In this document: positions 41,298-49,953 of the stretch, in pieces
Layout of the letters: every line of letters begins with the position of its first letter
How positions within the stretch are numbered: position 1 is the first letter of the stretch
NCBI RefSeq assembly: GCF_000156235.1
Contig: NZ_DS996815.1
Location: forward strand, 62,001-126,000
Source: Pseudovibrio sp000156235
Lineage (GTDB): Bacteria; Pseudomonadota; Alphaproteobacteria; Rhizobiales; Stappiaceae
DNA length: 64,000 nt
Direction: 5' to 3'
The notes under the pieces: model-generated
What the model was told of the DNA's origin: nothing
The model's database searches: none
What the model saw: the letters and a program-made list of their open reading frames with translations, nothing else
Position numbers and translations under genes: made by a program

Positions 41298-42878
41298 TTA
41301 TTCCGCTGGAACAGCATCTGCTGTTTGGCGGGACTGCCGGAGAATATCTTCGCCACTTGTTAAAGCGAAGTCCTCGCGCATCCACTTGATAAATCCGTAA
41401 ACCATATAGCCGATGATAAACATCAGTGGGATAGAGGTTACGATGGCACATGTTTTGATGGTGTTCAGTGGGGCATCAATGAACATCATCGCAAGTGGAA
41501 CAGCAGCCAGCATCACACACCAGAACAGGCGCAGCATTGGAGATGGCTCTTCGTTTTCTTTCAGACCCTTTGTGGAAGTTGCAGCCATGGTGAATGCAGC
41601 AGAGTCCAGAGTGGTTGCCAGGAAGAGAACGGAAACCAATGCGAACAGAACGATGAAAATCGCGCTGAATGGCAGGGAGTTCATTACCTGAACGATCGCC
41701 TGGTTGCCTTCGCCGGAAGCCACGAGACCAGCAACATCAACAAGACCGTTCACGTTTGCAGACTGAGACAGACCGCCAAGGATACCAAAGAAGAAGAAGC
41801 AACCAGCACTACCGCTCAGCAGCATGTTCGTGATGACACCACGGATGCTACGTCCCTTGGAGATCTTGGTCACGAAGATAGATACGAATGGAGTGTAGGT
41901 AATCCAGTAGAGCCAGTAGAAGATGGTCCAACCTTCTGGGAAACCACCATTTTCAACCGGGTCGGTGTAAAGGCTCATACGCACGAAGTCCTGCAGCATG
42001 ATGCCAAGCCCGTTCACGGTAGACTTCGCGATGAACATGGTTGGGCCGATCAGGAACACAGCAATACAGAAGCCAATTGCCAGGTACGTGTTCATGGAGC
42101 TGATACGCGCCATGCCCTTCTGAATACCCACGTAAGAGCTCAGAGAGAAGAACGCAGAGATTATCAGGATCAGAACCAGGTTCACGTTGAAGGTTGGCTC
42201 AATGCCGATCAGAGAAGACAGGATCTCGGAAACCATCGGCACGGACACACCAAGGGTGATGGAAAGTGCACCGAAGATGGTGAAGATGAAGATCACGTCA
42301 ATCACGCGGCTGATTGCACGCCACAGTGGAGTGATCGGCTTGTTGCCACGGATAGCAGTACAAACAGCGGAAAGGCTGAGGCCGGGGTTCTTACGAACGT
42401 GGAAGTGGTAAGCCACTGGCAGGGATACGATGCAATACGCTGCCCAGGCACTGAAGCCCCAGTGGAACAGGTTGTATGCAGTACCCAGCTCATAAGCTGC
42501 TGTTGTACCTGTCTGAACACCCAGAGGAGGGGCGTTGAAGTAGTATGCCCATTCTGTGAATGCCCAGTAGACGGTCGCGGAACCCAAACCCGCACAGATC
42601 ATCATGGAGACCCAGGCGAACGTGCTGTATTCTGGTTTGCCTTCGCCTAGACGGATGTTGCCGTACTTGCTCAGGCCAAGCGCAGCAAGAAAGATGACAG
42701 ATCCAAACACAAGCACCAGCACTGGTGTGCCAAAGATCGTGTTGAATGTGCTGAATAGATAGTTGGCGATTTCGTTGCCCTTGTCAGGGAAGACGGTTAG
42801 GCCTGCAACAATTGCAACGACAAAGCTCAGACTTATCGAAAGTAGAAAGGTGTCTAATCTTTTCCCAGTGTTAGACAT
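41298..42878 (-). CDS. BCCT-family transporter
   Basis: The 526-residue protein has the 12-helix betaine/carnitine/choline transporter plan. Signatures are the long FAWVSMMICAGLGSATVYWA helix, FHWGFSAWAAYCIVSLPVAY, and the Trp-rich TIFYWLYWITYTPFVSIFV helix. BCCT carriers move betaines or related zwitterions, using Na+ or H+. The ATG at 42878 is chosen because GGAGG lies ~9 bp upstream. It follows the enolase gene on the same strand, so it probably imports the substrate of the cluster. Confidence 0.9.
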   Translation of the reverse strand: MSNTGKRLDTFLLSISLSFVVAIVAGLTVFPDKGNEIANYLFSTFNTIFGTPVLVLVFGSVIFLAALGLSKYGNIRLGEGKPEYSTFAWVSMMICAGLGSATVYWAFTEWAYYFNAPPLGVQTGTTAAYELGTAYNLFHWGFSAWAAYCIVSLPVAYHFHVRKNPGLSLSAVCTAIRGNKPITPLWRAISRVIDVIFIFTIFGALSITLGVSVPMVSEILSSLIGIEPTFNVNLVLILIISAFFSLSSYVGIQKGMARISSMNTYLAIGFCIAVFLIGPTMFIAKSTVNGLGIMLQDFVRMSLYTDPVENGGFPEGWTIFYWLYWITYTPFVSIFVTKISKGRSIRGVITNMLLSGSAGCFFFFGILGGLSQSANVNGLVDVAGLVASGEGNQAIVQVMNSLPFSAIFIVLFALVSVLFLATTLDSAAFTMAATSTKGLKENEEPSPMLRLFWCVMLAAVPLAMMFIDAPLNTIKTCAIVTSIPLMFIIGYMVYGFIKWMREDFALTSGEDILRQSRQTADAVPAE

Positions 42879-42895
42879 TTGTTTTTCCTCCATCT

Positions 42896-44038
42896 TCAAG
42901 CGTAGGCCGGTTGGGCGTTCACTTGATATTTTTTGATTAGGTCTTCGTTCAGCTCGATCCCAAGGCCTGGGCGATCAGGAACAACAAGCTGCCCCTCAGC
43001 GAAGACCACTGGCTCTTTGGCCAGCCCGTTACCCGCCACCAGCGGGCTATTGCTCTGGGAGTATTCCATCAGGTTTCCATGCTCACAGGAGGCAAGGAAA
43101 TGCACAGAAGCGGCGAGCAAAATGTCTGTGCTGAACCCATGAGGAATGAGTTGGACACCGCGCATCTGCGCCATGTCATAAATCTTGCGCATCTCGGTGA
43201 TGCCACCGCAGCGCGTGATGTCTGGTTGGATGATGTCTGGTTCACAGCGCTCTAGCATGTCGTGGAACTCACGGCATGTGGTCAGTGCTTCACCGCCTGC
43301 GATCTTTTGAGAAGCTTGACGTCCGAGCTTTACGTAACCACGCTCGTCATCCGCCATGACTGGTTCTTCAATCCAATGCAGGTTGAATGGTTCCAGGCGT
43401 TTGCACATCTGCAAAGCGTGAGAAGCTGTGCGCCATTTGGTAGCAAGGTCGATCTGCAACTCAATGTCCGGGCCAATAGCTTCGCGGACAACACGAACGA
43501 TTTCGTAATCGACATCTGGATCATCGCCCAGAACACCGCCGCCAAACTTCAGGCTCTTGAAGCCCTTGGCCACCAGATCCTGCGCGATCTTGCGGTTGTC
43601 TTCTGGGTTATCTGCCGGGATGAAAGTGCCGTAAGCCGGAATACGGTCACGATACTTCGCTCCCAGCAGAATATGCAGTGGCACACCATAATGCTTGGCG
43701 GCGATGTCCCACAGTGCAATATCGATAGCGCTCATGGCATGAATGCCAGCACCGCGACGGCCAACATAGTTGCTGGACCAGTACATCTTGTTCCACAAAC
43801 GGCTGATTTCTAGCGGATTTTCGCCAATCAGCAGGGATTTGAGACCTGTGCAGTACAAGTTGGACTGTGGTGCTTCAATGAGTGCTGCAATCACGGATGG
43901 CGAGCTGTCTGACTCCCCAAGCCCCACAAGACCCGTGTCTGTGTGGATGCGTACGATCAGTGCATCTTCGCCCCACTCGCAGTTTTGTGCGAGCAAAGGA
44001 ATACGAAGATGGATGACCTCAACATCAGTGATCTTCAT
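42896..44038 (-). CDS. Mandelate racemase/muconate lactonizing enolase-superfamily enzyme
   Basis: The 380-residue protein has the enolase-superfamily capping domain plus a barrel. Active-site residues are visible: Lys161 and Lys164 (KSLKFGGG), the metal ligands Asp197 (LQIDLATK), Glu223 or Glu224 (WIEEPV) and Glu250 (AGGEAL), and an Asp273-His300 dyad (IIQPDITRCGG, IPHGFSTD). The His-Asp pair is the mandelate racemase subgroup hallmark, so acid-sugar dehydration or epimerisation is likely; the substrate is unknown. The ATG at 44038 has GGGAGAAC upstream. It lies between the lyase genes and the BCCT transporter. Confidence 0.9.
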   Translation of the reverse strand: MKITDVEVIHLRIPLLAQNCEWGEDALIVRIHTDTGLVGLGESDSSPSVIAALIEAPQSNLYCTGLKSLLIGENPLEISRLWNKMYWSSNYVGRRGAGIHAMSAIDIALWDIAAKHYGVPLHILLGAKYRDRIPAYGTFIPADNPEDNRKIAQDLVAKGFKSLKFGGGVLGDDPDVDYEIVRVVREAIGPDIELQIDLATKWRTASHALQMCKRLEPFNLHWIEEPVMADDERGYVKLGRQASQKIAGGEALTTCREFHDMLERCEPDIIQPDITRCGGITEMRKIYDMAQMRGVQLIPHGFSTDILLAASVHFLASCEHGNLMEYSQSNSPLVAGNGLAKEPVVFAEGQLVVPDRPGLGIELNEDLIKKYQVNAQPAYA

Positions 44039-44092
44039 TTTGTTCTCCCTGATGCGCTGGCTCATTTTGCAAAGGCCTGCGCGTTGTTTTGA

Positions 44093-45268
44093 TTATTCTG
44101 CGGGGATTGAAAGCAGCCGCTCGACGCGCTGATCTTTCTGAATGAGCGAGCAGTAGGCGTAGCCAAAGTCTTCAATGGCTGTCTTTTCGCCGTTGATCAC
44201 GCCAGCAAGTATTTTCAGGATTTCTTCTGAGACATTCTCGAGGCTGTCTTCACCGCGCATGATGCCGGTTGCATCAATGTCGATGTCTTCATTGATCAGC
44301 TGACTATTACCACTCACGCGGATGACAGGAACGATTGGATTGTTAAAGCCAGCCCCACCTGTGGTCCAAAGGATCACCTGACAGCCAAGTGCTGCAAAGT
44401 GCATTGCTGAACCACCACAAAGCATTGTAGTTTCAGACAGGTACATGCCTGGCACCTCAGGCTTTTCCAGCTTCTTGGCATTGATGCGCAAGATGTCCTG
44501 AATTGGCTTGGAACCAGTTTTAGCAAGAGCGCCGAGGGATTTCTCTTCGATGGTTGTCAAACCGCCGATGCTGTTGCCAACACTCATGGTTTCAACCTGA
44601 GTGCCTTCCACATGCCAGCGCTTCTCTTCATCACTGATCAGCTGCTCAATCTTCTCAAAAACTTCTGGTGTCACTGCACGCTCTTTGAGAATGTGCTCAC
44701 AACCCAGCAGTTCCAGAAGTTCACCGGCAACAGCAGAAGCACCCATGTCAATCAACTTGTCTGCAGCAAGACCAACGCTTGGGTTAGAAGCAATGCCAGA
44801 GCTCGTGTCTGAGCCACCGCACTTGATGCCGACGAACAACTTGCTGATCGGGGCATCCACCATCTCGGTTGCATTTGCGTGATCAACAATCGCAGCAATG
44901 CGCTTCACCCCTTCGCGAATGGTTGAAACGGTGCCGCTCTCTTTAATGCAAGTCAGGGTCTCCACTGGACGCCCGGTAGCGCGGATTGGCCCAGCCACCA
45001 GATCAGGAGCGATGCTGCCGCAACCCATGTTAATCACCAGCGCCCCGGCGATGTTTGGGTTGGTTGCTGCGTTGATCATGGTGCCAATCATCTCTTCGTT
45101 GCCACCATACATGCAGGTATTATAGTTGGTAACGACGACACTACCGGGCGTCTTCTCGGAGATTGCGCGGGCGATGCCCTCAGCGCATTCATCTGCTGCG
45201 ATAATCATGATGAGGTTGCGGATGCCGACAGACCCATCTGCTCGCTGATAGCCTCTGAACGTCTGCAT
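44093..45268 (-). CDS. UxaA-family lyase large subunit (altronate dehydratase/sulfolactate sulfo-lyase type)
   Basis: The 391-residue protein resembles the C-terminal part of altronate dehydratase (UxaA) and SuyB: MGCGSIAPDL, KCGGSDTSSGIASNPSVGLA, and AALGCQVILWTTGGAGF. Its separate small partner with the SAF domain is encoded by 45268-45603. Such split enzymes dehydrate sugar acids or, as SuyAB, release sulfite from 3-sulfolactate. The substrate cannot be decided here; adjacency to a mandelate racemase-type enzyme favours a sugar-acid route, a BCCT transporter is unusual for both. Its start overlaps the small-subunit stop (TGATG). Confidence 0.85.
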   Translation of the reverse strand: MQTFRGYQRADGSVGIRNLIMIIAADECAEGIARAISEKTPGSVVVTNYNTCMYGGNEEMIGTMINAATNPNIAGALVINMGCGSIAPDLVAGPIRATGRPVETLTCIKESGTVSTIREGVKRIAAIVDHANATEMVDAPISKLFVGIKCGGSDTSSGIASNPSVGLAADKLIDMGASAVAGELLELLGCEHILKERAVTPEVFEKIEQLISDEEKRWHVEGTQVETMSVGNSIGGLTTIEEKSLGALAKTGSKPIQDILRINAKKLEKPEVPGMYLSETTMLCGGSAMHFAALGCQVILWTTGGAGFNNPIVPVIRVSGNSQLINEDIDIDATGIMRGEDSLENVSEEILKILAGVINGEKTAIEDFGYAYCSLIQKDQRVERLLSIPAE

Positions 45269-45603
45269 CAGTCCACCTCAATTCCCATTTGAGTGATGAT
45301 TTCGTTGATCATCACCTCTGGAATATCCAGATTTAAGCTTCGAATATTTTGAACGTGAGCAAGTTGTCCTTGTGGGACAGGCTTGATTGCCTTGCCGACC
45401 GCGACGCCACCTTTAATCAGGTGATCCTCTGGTTTCATGGGGCGCAGCGCGACTTTATTGCCAAAGGGAATAGCTTGTAGAAGTTCCAGCTCTCCCAGGC
45501 TTTCGTTCTGTTCGGAGATCACCAGAACTGTCTCGCCCTTGCCGGCATCTTCCAGCAGGGTTGCAACATTGTCTGCAGCATTAAGGCGTAGTGCCTTTAT
45601 CAT
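45268..45603 (-). CDS. UxaA-family lyase small subunit (SAF domain)
   Basis: The 111-residue SAF-domain protein corresponds to the N-terminal part of UxaA or to SuyA, with IPFGNKVALRPMKPEDHLIKGG and VAVGKAIKPVPQGQLAHVQN. It is the first gene of the minus-strand catabolic unit (small, large, enolase, BCCT). Two palindromes lie 10-90 bp upstream and probably control it. Confidence 0.85.
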   Translation of the reverse strand: MIKALRLNAADNVATLLEDAGKGETVLVISEQNESLGELELLQAIPFGNKVALRPMKPEDHLIKGGVAVGKAIKPVPQGQLAHVQNIRSLNLDIPEVMINEIITQMGIEVD

Positions 45604-45613
45604 AATGTACTCC

Positions 45614-45634
45614 GTCGATTGTCCTACAATCGAC
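45614..45634. promoter_or_regulatory. Operator-like palindrome 1 for the UxaA-like operon
   Basis: GTCGATTGT-CCT-ACAATCGAC is a perfect 9-bp inverted repeat just 10 bp upstream of the small-subunit start, with ATTGTCCTACAAT as its core. This suits an FCD-type GntR repressor and probably overlaps the ribosome-binding leader. Confidence 0.6.
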
Positions 45635-45674
45635 TATTGCATAAAATGCACTTTAAGTCTTGAGAAAAATCAAT

Positions 45675-45687
45675 ATTGTCTGACAAT
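45675..45687. promoter_or_regulatory. Operator-like palindrome 2 for the UxaA-like operon
   Basis: ATTGTCTGACAAT is a palindrome with a one-base centre whose arms match palindrome 1 (ATTGT...ACAAT), 57 bp upstream (between equivalent positions). The repetition supports a common regulator, most simply the GntR protein at 40544. The remainder of the 45604-45908 spacer has no gene. Confidence 0.6.
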
Positions 45688-45830
45688 CTTGTCGCAGGTA
45701 GAGTGATTCCTATTAGATTCAATAGGTTAAAGCCCACAAGATTTCTCTGTTATCTTCGATTTTGAAGTCGTTTTGGTTTTGCTAGGTAAAAGAAAACACC
45801 CGCAGTTACGCAAAACCACGAGTGCCTCAA

Positions 45831-45873
45831 AGCAAAAAGCACGATGCAATAAGGCAAACCTTGCATCGTGCTT
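45831..45873 (-). terminator. Terminator of the SnoaL-like gene
   Basis: A perfect 13-bp stem (AAGCACGATGCAA with its complement, 45837-45849 and 45861-45873) is followed on the minus strand by T residues (45834-45836 and on), 36 bp past the stop. Confidence 0.85.
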
Positions 45874-45908
45874 GCTACTGAAACTCAAAGGGGAGTGTGT
45901 AGATTCTC

Positions 45909-46286
45909 CTATAAAGGAGAGACATCCACATAGACTTGATAGTCAAAGATCAGAGCATCTTTCAGCTTCAAAACTGCTGAGAAGGGGATTTGAAGCGTGC
46001 TTTTGTCGTGCCGGATGTAATGCACCTCACCGGTGCATATGACTGTATCTTCAAAAGCCCAGCTGTCTTTAAGTGTATGAGACATCGCCGAGATCGACTT
46101 GAAGAACGCTGCATTCGCATCAACGACGGCTGCATACCCAACAATCTCATCGAAGTTGCCAAGCTGGAAGCGCACATCTGGTGATAGAAACGTTCCAACA
46201 GCGTCTGCATTCAATGAGTCGACAGCTTTATAGAGTTGCTCTGCAAAGTCTCGAGCGTTCAGGGGAGTTTCGCTAACAATAGTCAT
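45909..46286 (-). CDS. SnoaL-like/NTF2-fold protein
   Basis: The 125-residue protein has the NTF2-like cone fold pattern: an N-terminal helical LYKAVDSLNADAVGTFLSPD segment, VRFQLGNFDEIVGYAAVVDA, and a curved beta sheet with HTLKDSWAFEDTVICTGEVH. The family includes ketosteroid-isomerase-like enzymes and small-molecule binders; the function here is unknown. The ATG has AAGGAAAGGACG upstream. It is a single-gene unit. Confidence 0.78.
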   Translation of the reverse strand: MTIVSETPLNARDFAEQLYKAVDSLNADAVGTFLSPDVRFQLGNFDEIVGYAAVVDANAAFFKSISAMSHTLKDSWAFEDTVICTGEVHYIRHDKSTLQIPFSAVLKLKDALIFDYQVYVDVSPL

Positions 46287-46325
46287 GGGGCGTCCTTTCC
46301 TTATATCTCAGGGAAGCGGGAGTTA

Positions 46326-47267
46326 TCAGTTGTTTTGGGAGTTTGATCTGCGGAGCGATGGCAGTTGAAGATGCCCATTTGTTAAGGCAAGTCCGACAAA
46401 CAGAACCGCAATGGCGACGAAGATGACTGGGCTGATTGGCTCTGCGAACACCAGAGCAGCAACAAGAACGCCGGATATGGTTGCGAAGTAACCGACCTGG
46501 CTGAAGCCGACACTGTCTGTCCTATCTTGAATGAAGAAAGTCAGCGCATAGCTGCCAGCAGTGAGTAAACCGATGCCAAACACAATCCACCAAACAGCGG
46601 CCATAGGTCCGGCAGCCGCGGCAGGATCATCAATCAAAAGCAAAGGTGGCAACAGCAACAGCACTTGGGAGAACATGGTGCCACTGGCAACACCAATAGA
46701 TGTGGTATCTCGCGGATAGGCCCTGTTGCGATAGATGTTTGCAATCGCCAGGGACAAAGGCATTGCAGCGCCAAACAGGATCCATATCGGATCGAACTGT
46801 CCTTCCTGTATGCTGCTAAAAGTCACGAGGCTAATACCAGCAAGCCCAATAGTGATGCCTAACAGACGTTGGGGGGCGATCAGTTTTCGCTCTACCAGAG
46901 ATGTCAGACCGGCAGTGATCAAAGGTGACAAAGTAACCAGAACAGTCAGCAACCAGGCAGGAATGTACTTCAACACCCAATAAGCTATCAGCGTTGGCAC
47001 TGTGATCCCGAGGAAGCCATTTAGGATGTAGTACTTAATGTGATCGCCCCTAAACGACAGCTGCTCTCGCTTCAGTCTGAGAAGAAGATATAGAAACAAG
47101 CCTGCCAACAGAAGTTGCGCCAATGTTGCGCTCAAGGCAGTTACGCCCGCCTGGGTGACAAGCTTCGCACTGGCATAGTTCACGCCTACCAACGCACCGA
47201 TCAGGATGATGTAACCAGTTGGATTTTTATGTTTATCAGACCGTGAGGTAATCGCTCTACTGCTCAT
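46326..47267 (-). CDS. EamA/DMT-superfamily transporter
   Basis: The 313-residue protein has ten predicted helices in two EamA repeats: GALVGVNYASAKLVTQAG begins the first and GAAMPLSLAIANIYRNRAYP the second. This family exports small metabolites such as amino acids. The ATG at 47267 is preferred (preceded by TTG at 47270), and overlaps the upstream GST stop (TGATG), so the two are translationally coupled. Confidence 0.85.
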   Translation of the reverse strand: MSSRAITSRSDKHKNPTGYIILIGALVGVNYASAKLVTQAGVTALSATLAQLLLAGLFLYLLLRLKREQLSFRGDHIKYYILNGFLGITVPTLIAYWVLKYIPAWLLTVLVTLSPLITAGLTSLVERKLIAPQRLLGITIGLAGISLVTFSSIQEGQFDPIWILFGAAMPLSLAIANIYRNRAYPRDTTSIGVASGTMFSQVLLLLPPLLLIDDPAAAAGPMAAVWWIVFGIGLLTAGSYALTFFIQDRTDSVGFSQVGYFATISGVLVAALVFAEPISPVIFVAIAVLFVGLALTNGHLQLPSLRRSNSQNN

Positions 47268-48244
47268 CAAGCCGCTCCTTTCTGATAGACACCGACATGT
47301 TCACGACCATGAGGTTTACTTAGGTCGACTTGTGGGCCTATCGAAATGATGCCGTTGGGATTCAAATGAAGGTGGCTGCGGAAGTAGTGCTCTCGCATGC
47401 GTTGGAAGTTCACCGTCCCTGCAATGCCTGGGATCTGGTAAAGCTCTCGCAGATAGGGACTGAGATTGGCGAAATCTGAAAGGCGCTTCAGGTCAGTTTT
47501 GAAATGAGTGACATACACTGCATCAAAGCGAATGAGCGTGACAAACAGCTTCCAGTCGACCTCGGTCAAACTGCCGCCGAGCAAGTATCTCTGTCGTTCC
47601 AAGCGCTGATCAAGAACATCAAGCGCATCAAACAGATCACGAACGGCTTCGTCATAAACTGCTTGAGTAGAGGCAAAGCCCGCCTTGTAAACTCCTGAAT
47701 TCACATGCTCTTGGATGTAATCGGCAAGCTGATCAATTTGGCCTGCCAGCTCAGAAGGATAAAAGTCAACAGATGAGCCTGCGAAAGCACCAAAGGATCT
47801 GTTCAACATCCGCATGATGTCAGCAGAGTTATTGCTGACAATCTGGCCCGTTTTTTTGTCAATCAGAAGCGGAACGCTGATGGGACCAGTGTAGTTTGGG
47901 TTAGCCCGTAAATAGGCTTCATAAAGAAATGTCTCCTTTGGAACTCCGGTGGTTTCATCAAACAAAGCCGGTTCAATCCGCCAGCCTTCATCACCCCGGA
48001 ACGGATGCATCTCGCTGACAGATATAACATTTTCCAGTCCCATCAGAGCACGTATCACCATCACACGATGACACCAAGGGCACGCGTGAGAGGTGTAAAG
48101 ATGATAGCGGTTTGCCTCTGCGGGAAATGGCGCTGTGCTTTCAGCTTCAATCCAATTGCGGATATCGCTGCTGAGCTGATGGTGTTGTCCATCACTGCTC
48201 TTGGGTTTCTCCTGCAACTGCCCATCAATGAGCATCATAGTCAT
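47267..48244 (-). CDS. Glutathione S-transferase, glutathionyl-hydroquinone reductase type (CPWC)
   Basis: The 325-residue protein has the long GHR/omega-type GST layout: an N-terminal extension, then YTSHACPWCHRVMVIRALMG with the catalytic Cys (CPWC), SVPLLIDKKTGQIVSNNSAD, and C-terminal Tyr-rich helices (IRFDAVYVTHFKTDLKRL). Such enzymes reduce glutathionyl-hydroquinones or similar GS-conjugates. The ATG at 48244 has GAGGA upstream; the frame is open to 48349 but that part is not family-like. A second member lies at 52760-53740. Confidence 0.88.
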   Translation of the reverse strand: MTMMLIDGQLQEKPKSSDGQHHQLSSDIRNWIEAESTAPFPAEANRYHLYTSHACPWCHRVMVIRALMGLENVISVSEMHPFRGDEGWRIEPALFDETTGVPKETFLYEAYLRANPNYTGPISVPLLIDKKTGQIVSNNSADIMRMLNRSFGAFAGSSVDFYPSELAGQIDQLADYIQEHVNSGVYKAGFASTQAVYDEAVRDLFDALDVLDQRLERQRYLLGGSLTEVDWKLFVTLIRFDAVYVTHFKTDLKRLSDFANLSPYLRELYQIPGIAGTVNFQRMREHYFRSHLHLNPNGIISIGPQVDLSKPHGREHVGVYQKGAA

Positions 48245-48353
48245 AACTGTGTCCTCTGCTTCTTTAGAGAACCTAGTCCGTTTCCTGATTTGTGATAATC
48301 TGCTATTCGAGAAACTATTTGGTGAGAAAAAGAGAACGCTGAGGCTCAAGCGA

Positions 48354-49274
48354 ATGGATCAGATAAGCGCTTTACCTGTCTTCGTGATGGTCGTGGAACA
48401 TCAAGGCTTTGCAGCCGCCGCACGCGAGCTGGGTGTCTCAAAATCTGCTGTCAGTAAGAGAATTACTCTTTTAGAAGAGCATCTTGGCGCACGTCTTTTA
48501 AACCGTTCAACCCGCAACATCAGCCTGACGGAAGCGGGAGAACTCTACTACGCCCGTGCTGTCGATGCTCTGGAAGCCGCGAAAGAGGCTGAGAGTGCTG
48601 TCGCTCAAATGCAGGGCAAGCCAAAGGGGCGGCTTAAAATCAATGTCCCCATGACCTTTGGCCGACTCCACATCGCGCCATTGATACCTAAGTTTCTGAA
48701 ATTAAATCCAGAAATCAGTATAGATATGATTATGGATGACCGGACAATTGATCTGGTCGACGGTGGCTTCGATCTCGCAATCAGGGGAGGGCGCTTAAAG
48801 GATTCATCCCTCATCGCTAGAAAAATAACTCCATGCTTCAATGTGTTAGCCGCATCTCCTCAGTACCTTGAGGAACATGGCACACCAGCAACGCCGCAAG
48901 ACCTACAGAACCATAACTGCCTTCACTACGCCTACTTCAGTGACCAACATGAATGGACACTGGAGGACCCCCAAGGCCAAGTAAGAGTAGAAACTTCAGG
49001 TAATTACCAGGTCAACAACGGAGACGCTCTCACAACAGCAGTCCTCGGTGGCTGCGGTATCGGTCGCCTGACAACCTTCGCAGCAGGAGAGTATCTAAGA
49101 TCCGGAGCCCTGACCCAAGTCCTGCCCAACTACACTCTCCCAACCCAAACCATGTACGCCGTCTACCCCAACCGCAAATACCTCCCCACCAAAACCCGGG
49201 TCTTCATAAACTTCATCTCCGAACAAATCGGCAGCGACCGGCCTTACTGGGATGAGGGGCTGTTTGAAAAATAG
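48354..49274 (+). CDS. LysR-family transcriptional regulator
   Basis: The 306-residue protein is a typical LysR: MDQISALPVFVMVVEHQGFA and ARELGVSKSAVSKRITLLEE make the helix-turn-helix, followed by the substrate-binding domain (DLAIRGGRLKDSSL). It is divergent from the GST/EamA pair with a 109-bp shared region, so it probably regulates them. The ATG at 48354 is the family start; the longer frame from 48201 overlaps the divergent gene. Confidence 0.9.
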   Translation: MDQISALPVFVMVVEHQGFAAAARELGVSKSAVSKRITLLEEHLGARLLNRSTRNISLTEAGELYYARAVDALEAAKEAESAVAQMQGKPKGRLKINVPMTFGRLHIAPLIPKFLKLNPEISIDMIMDDRTIDLVDGGFDLAIRGGRLKDSSLIARKITPCFNVLAASPQYLEEHGTPATPQDLQNHNCLHYAYFSDQHEWTLEDPQGQVRVETSGNYQVNNGDALTTAVLGGCGIGRLTTFAAGEYLRSGALTQVLPNYTLPTQTMYAVYPNRKYLPTKTRVFINFISEQIGSDRPYWDEGLFEK

Positions 49275-49303
49275 CTAATGTACAAAAGCAAATCTCAAAC
49301 ACG

Positions 49304-49334
49304 AAAAAAGGCCTCTCGTGGTGAGAGGCCTTTT
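49304..49334 (+). terminator. Terminator after the LysR gene
   Basis: A perfect 12-bp stem, AAAAGGCCTCTC (49306-49317) with GAGAGGCCTTTT (49323-49334), follows the LysR stop by 31 bp and is flanked by an A tract, so it may act in both directions. Confidence 0.88.
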
Positions 49335-49393
49335 GTGGTTGGGCTTCCATGATGTCAGGACGGTGGGACATCTGGGAGGGACGGTAATCTCCC

Positions 49394-49705
49394 TTATGGA
49401 TTTACAACCACATAAACTGTTTTGCCGTCTTCGGTGATGGCCTGATAATACGTGCCGGCGCAGTTGTAGTAGCCGTTGTATGGGATACAACCTGCGATGT
49501 TGTGGCGGCGGTTAACCCTGCGGGATGTGCGGCGTGCAGTCCGGCGAGCGGCGTTTTGTGAGGCCGTCTGGGCATTGGCTTCGCTCACCTTAAAGGAGAT
49601 TGGTGAGATGGACTTGGTGCCCGGTTGAGACGGTCTTGGGTTATAGTCAACTGTGTAACCAACGGAGAGAGCGACTGCTGCGATTGTCAGGGCTTTAACG
49701 TTCAT
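49394..49705 (-). CDS. Small exported protein, unknown
   Basis: The 103-residue protein begins with a weak signal-like segment (MNVKALTIAAVALSVG), has an Arg-rich middle (NAARRTARRTSRRVNRRH), and ends in a Cys-containing CIPYNGYYNCAGTYYQAI block with a short beta-like tail. I do not recognise the function. The 49706-49953 spacer that separates it from the membrane-fusion gene shows no gene. Confidence 0.6.
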   Translation of the reverse strand: MNVKALTIAAVALSVGYTVDYNPRPSQPGTKSISPISFKVSEANAQTASQNAARRTARRTSRRVNRRHNIAGCIPYNGYYNCAGTYYQAITEDGKTVYVVVNP

Positions 49706-49953
49706 TTTTCTTCTTCTTTTTTGCTTGGGTGGTCCCGAGAGGCTCTCTGCGCTTTGGGGTTCTCTGCAAAGAACCTCTCGTATGGGACCGTGGGTTTTGA
49801 TGAAGAGAACGGGTTACTCAGATTGCCAGTTAGGGCTGCTCTCTTCTGTGATACTCCCGAGCGGAACCAGTCCGGATCCATGTCTGCTTGATCGGTTTGC
49901 TTTCCGTCTTCGGGAGAAACTTGATTGTTTTGAGTTTGTTAGCTTGTTTGCTC

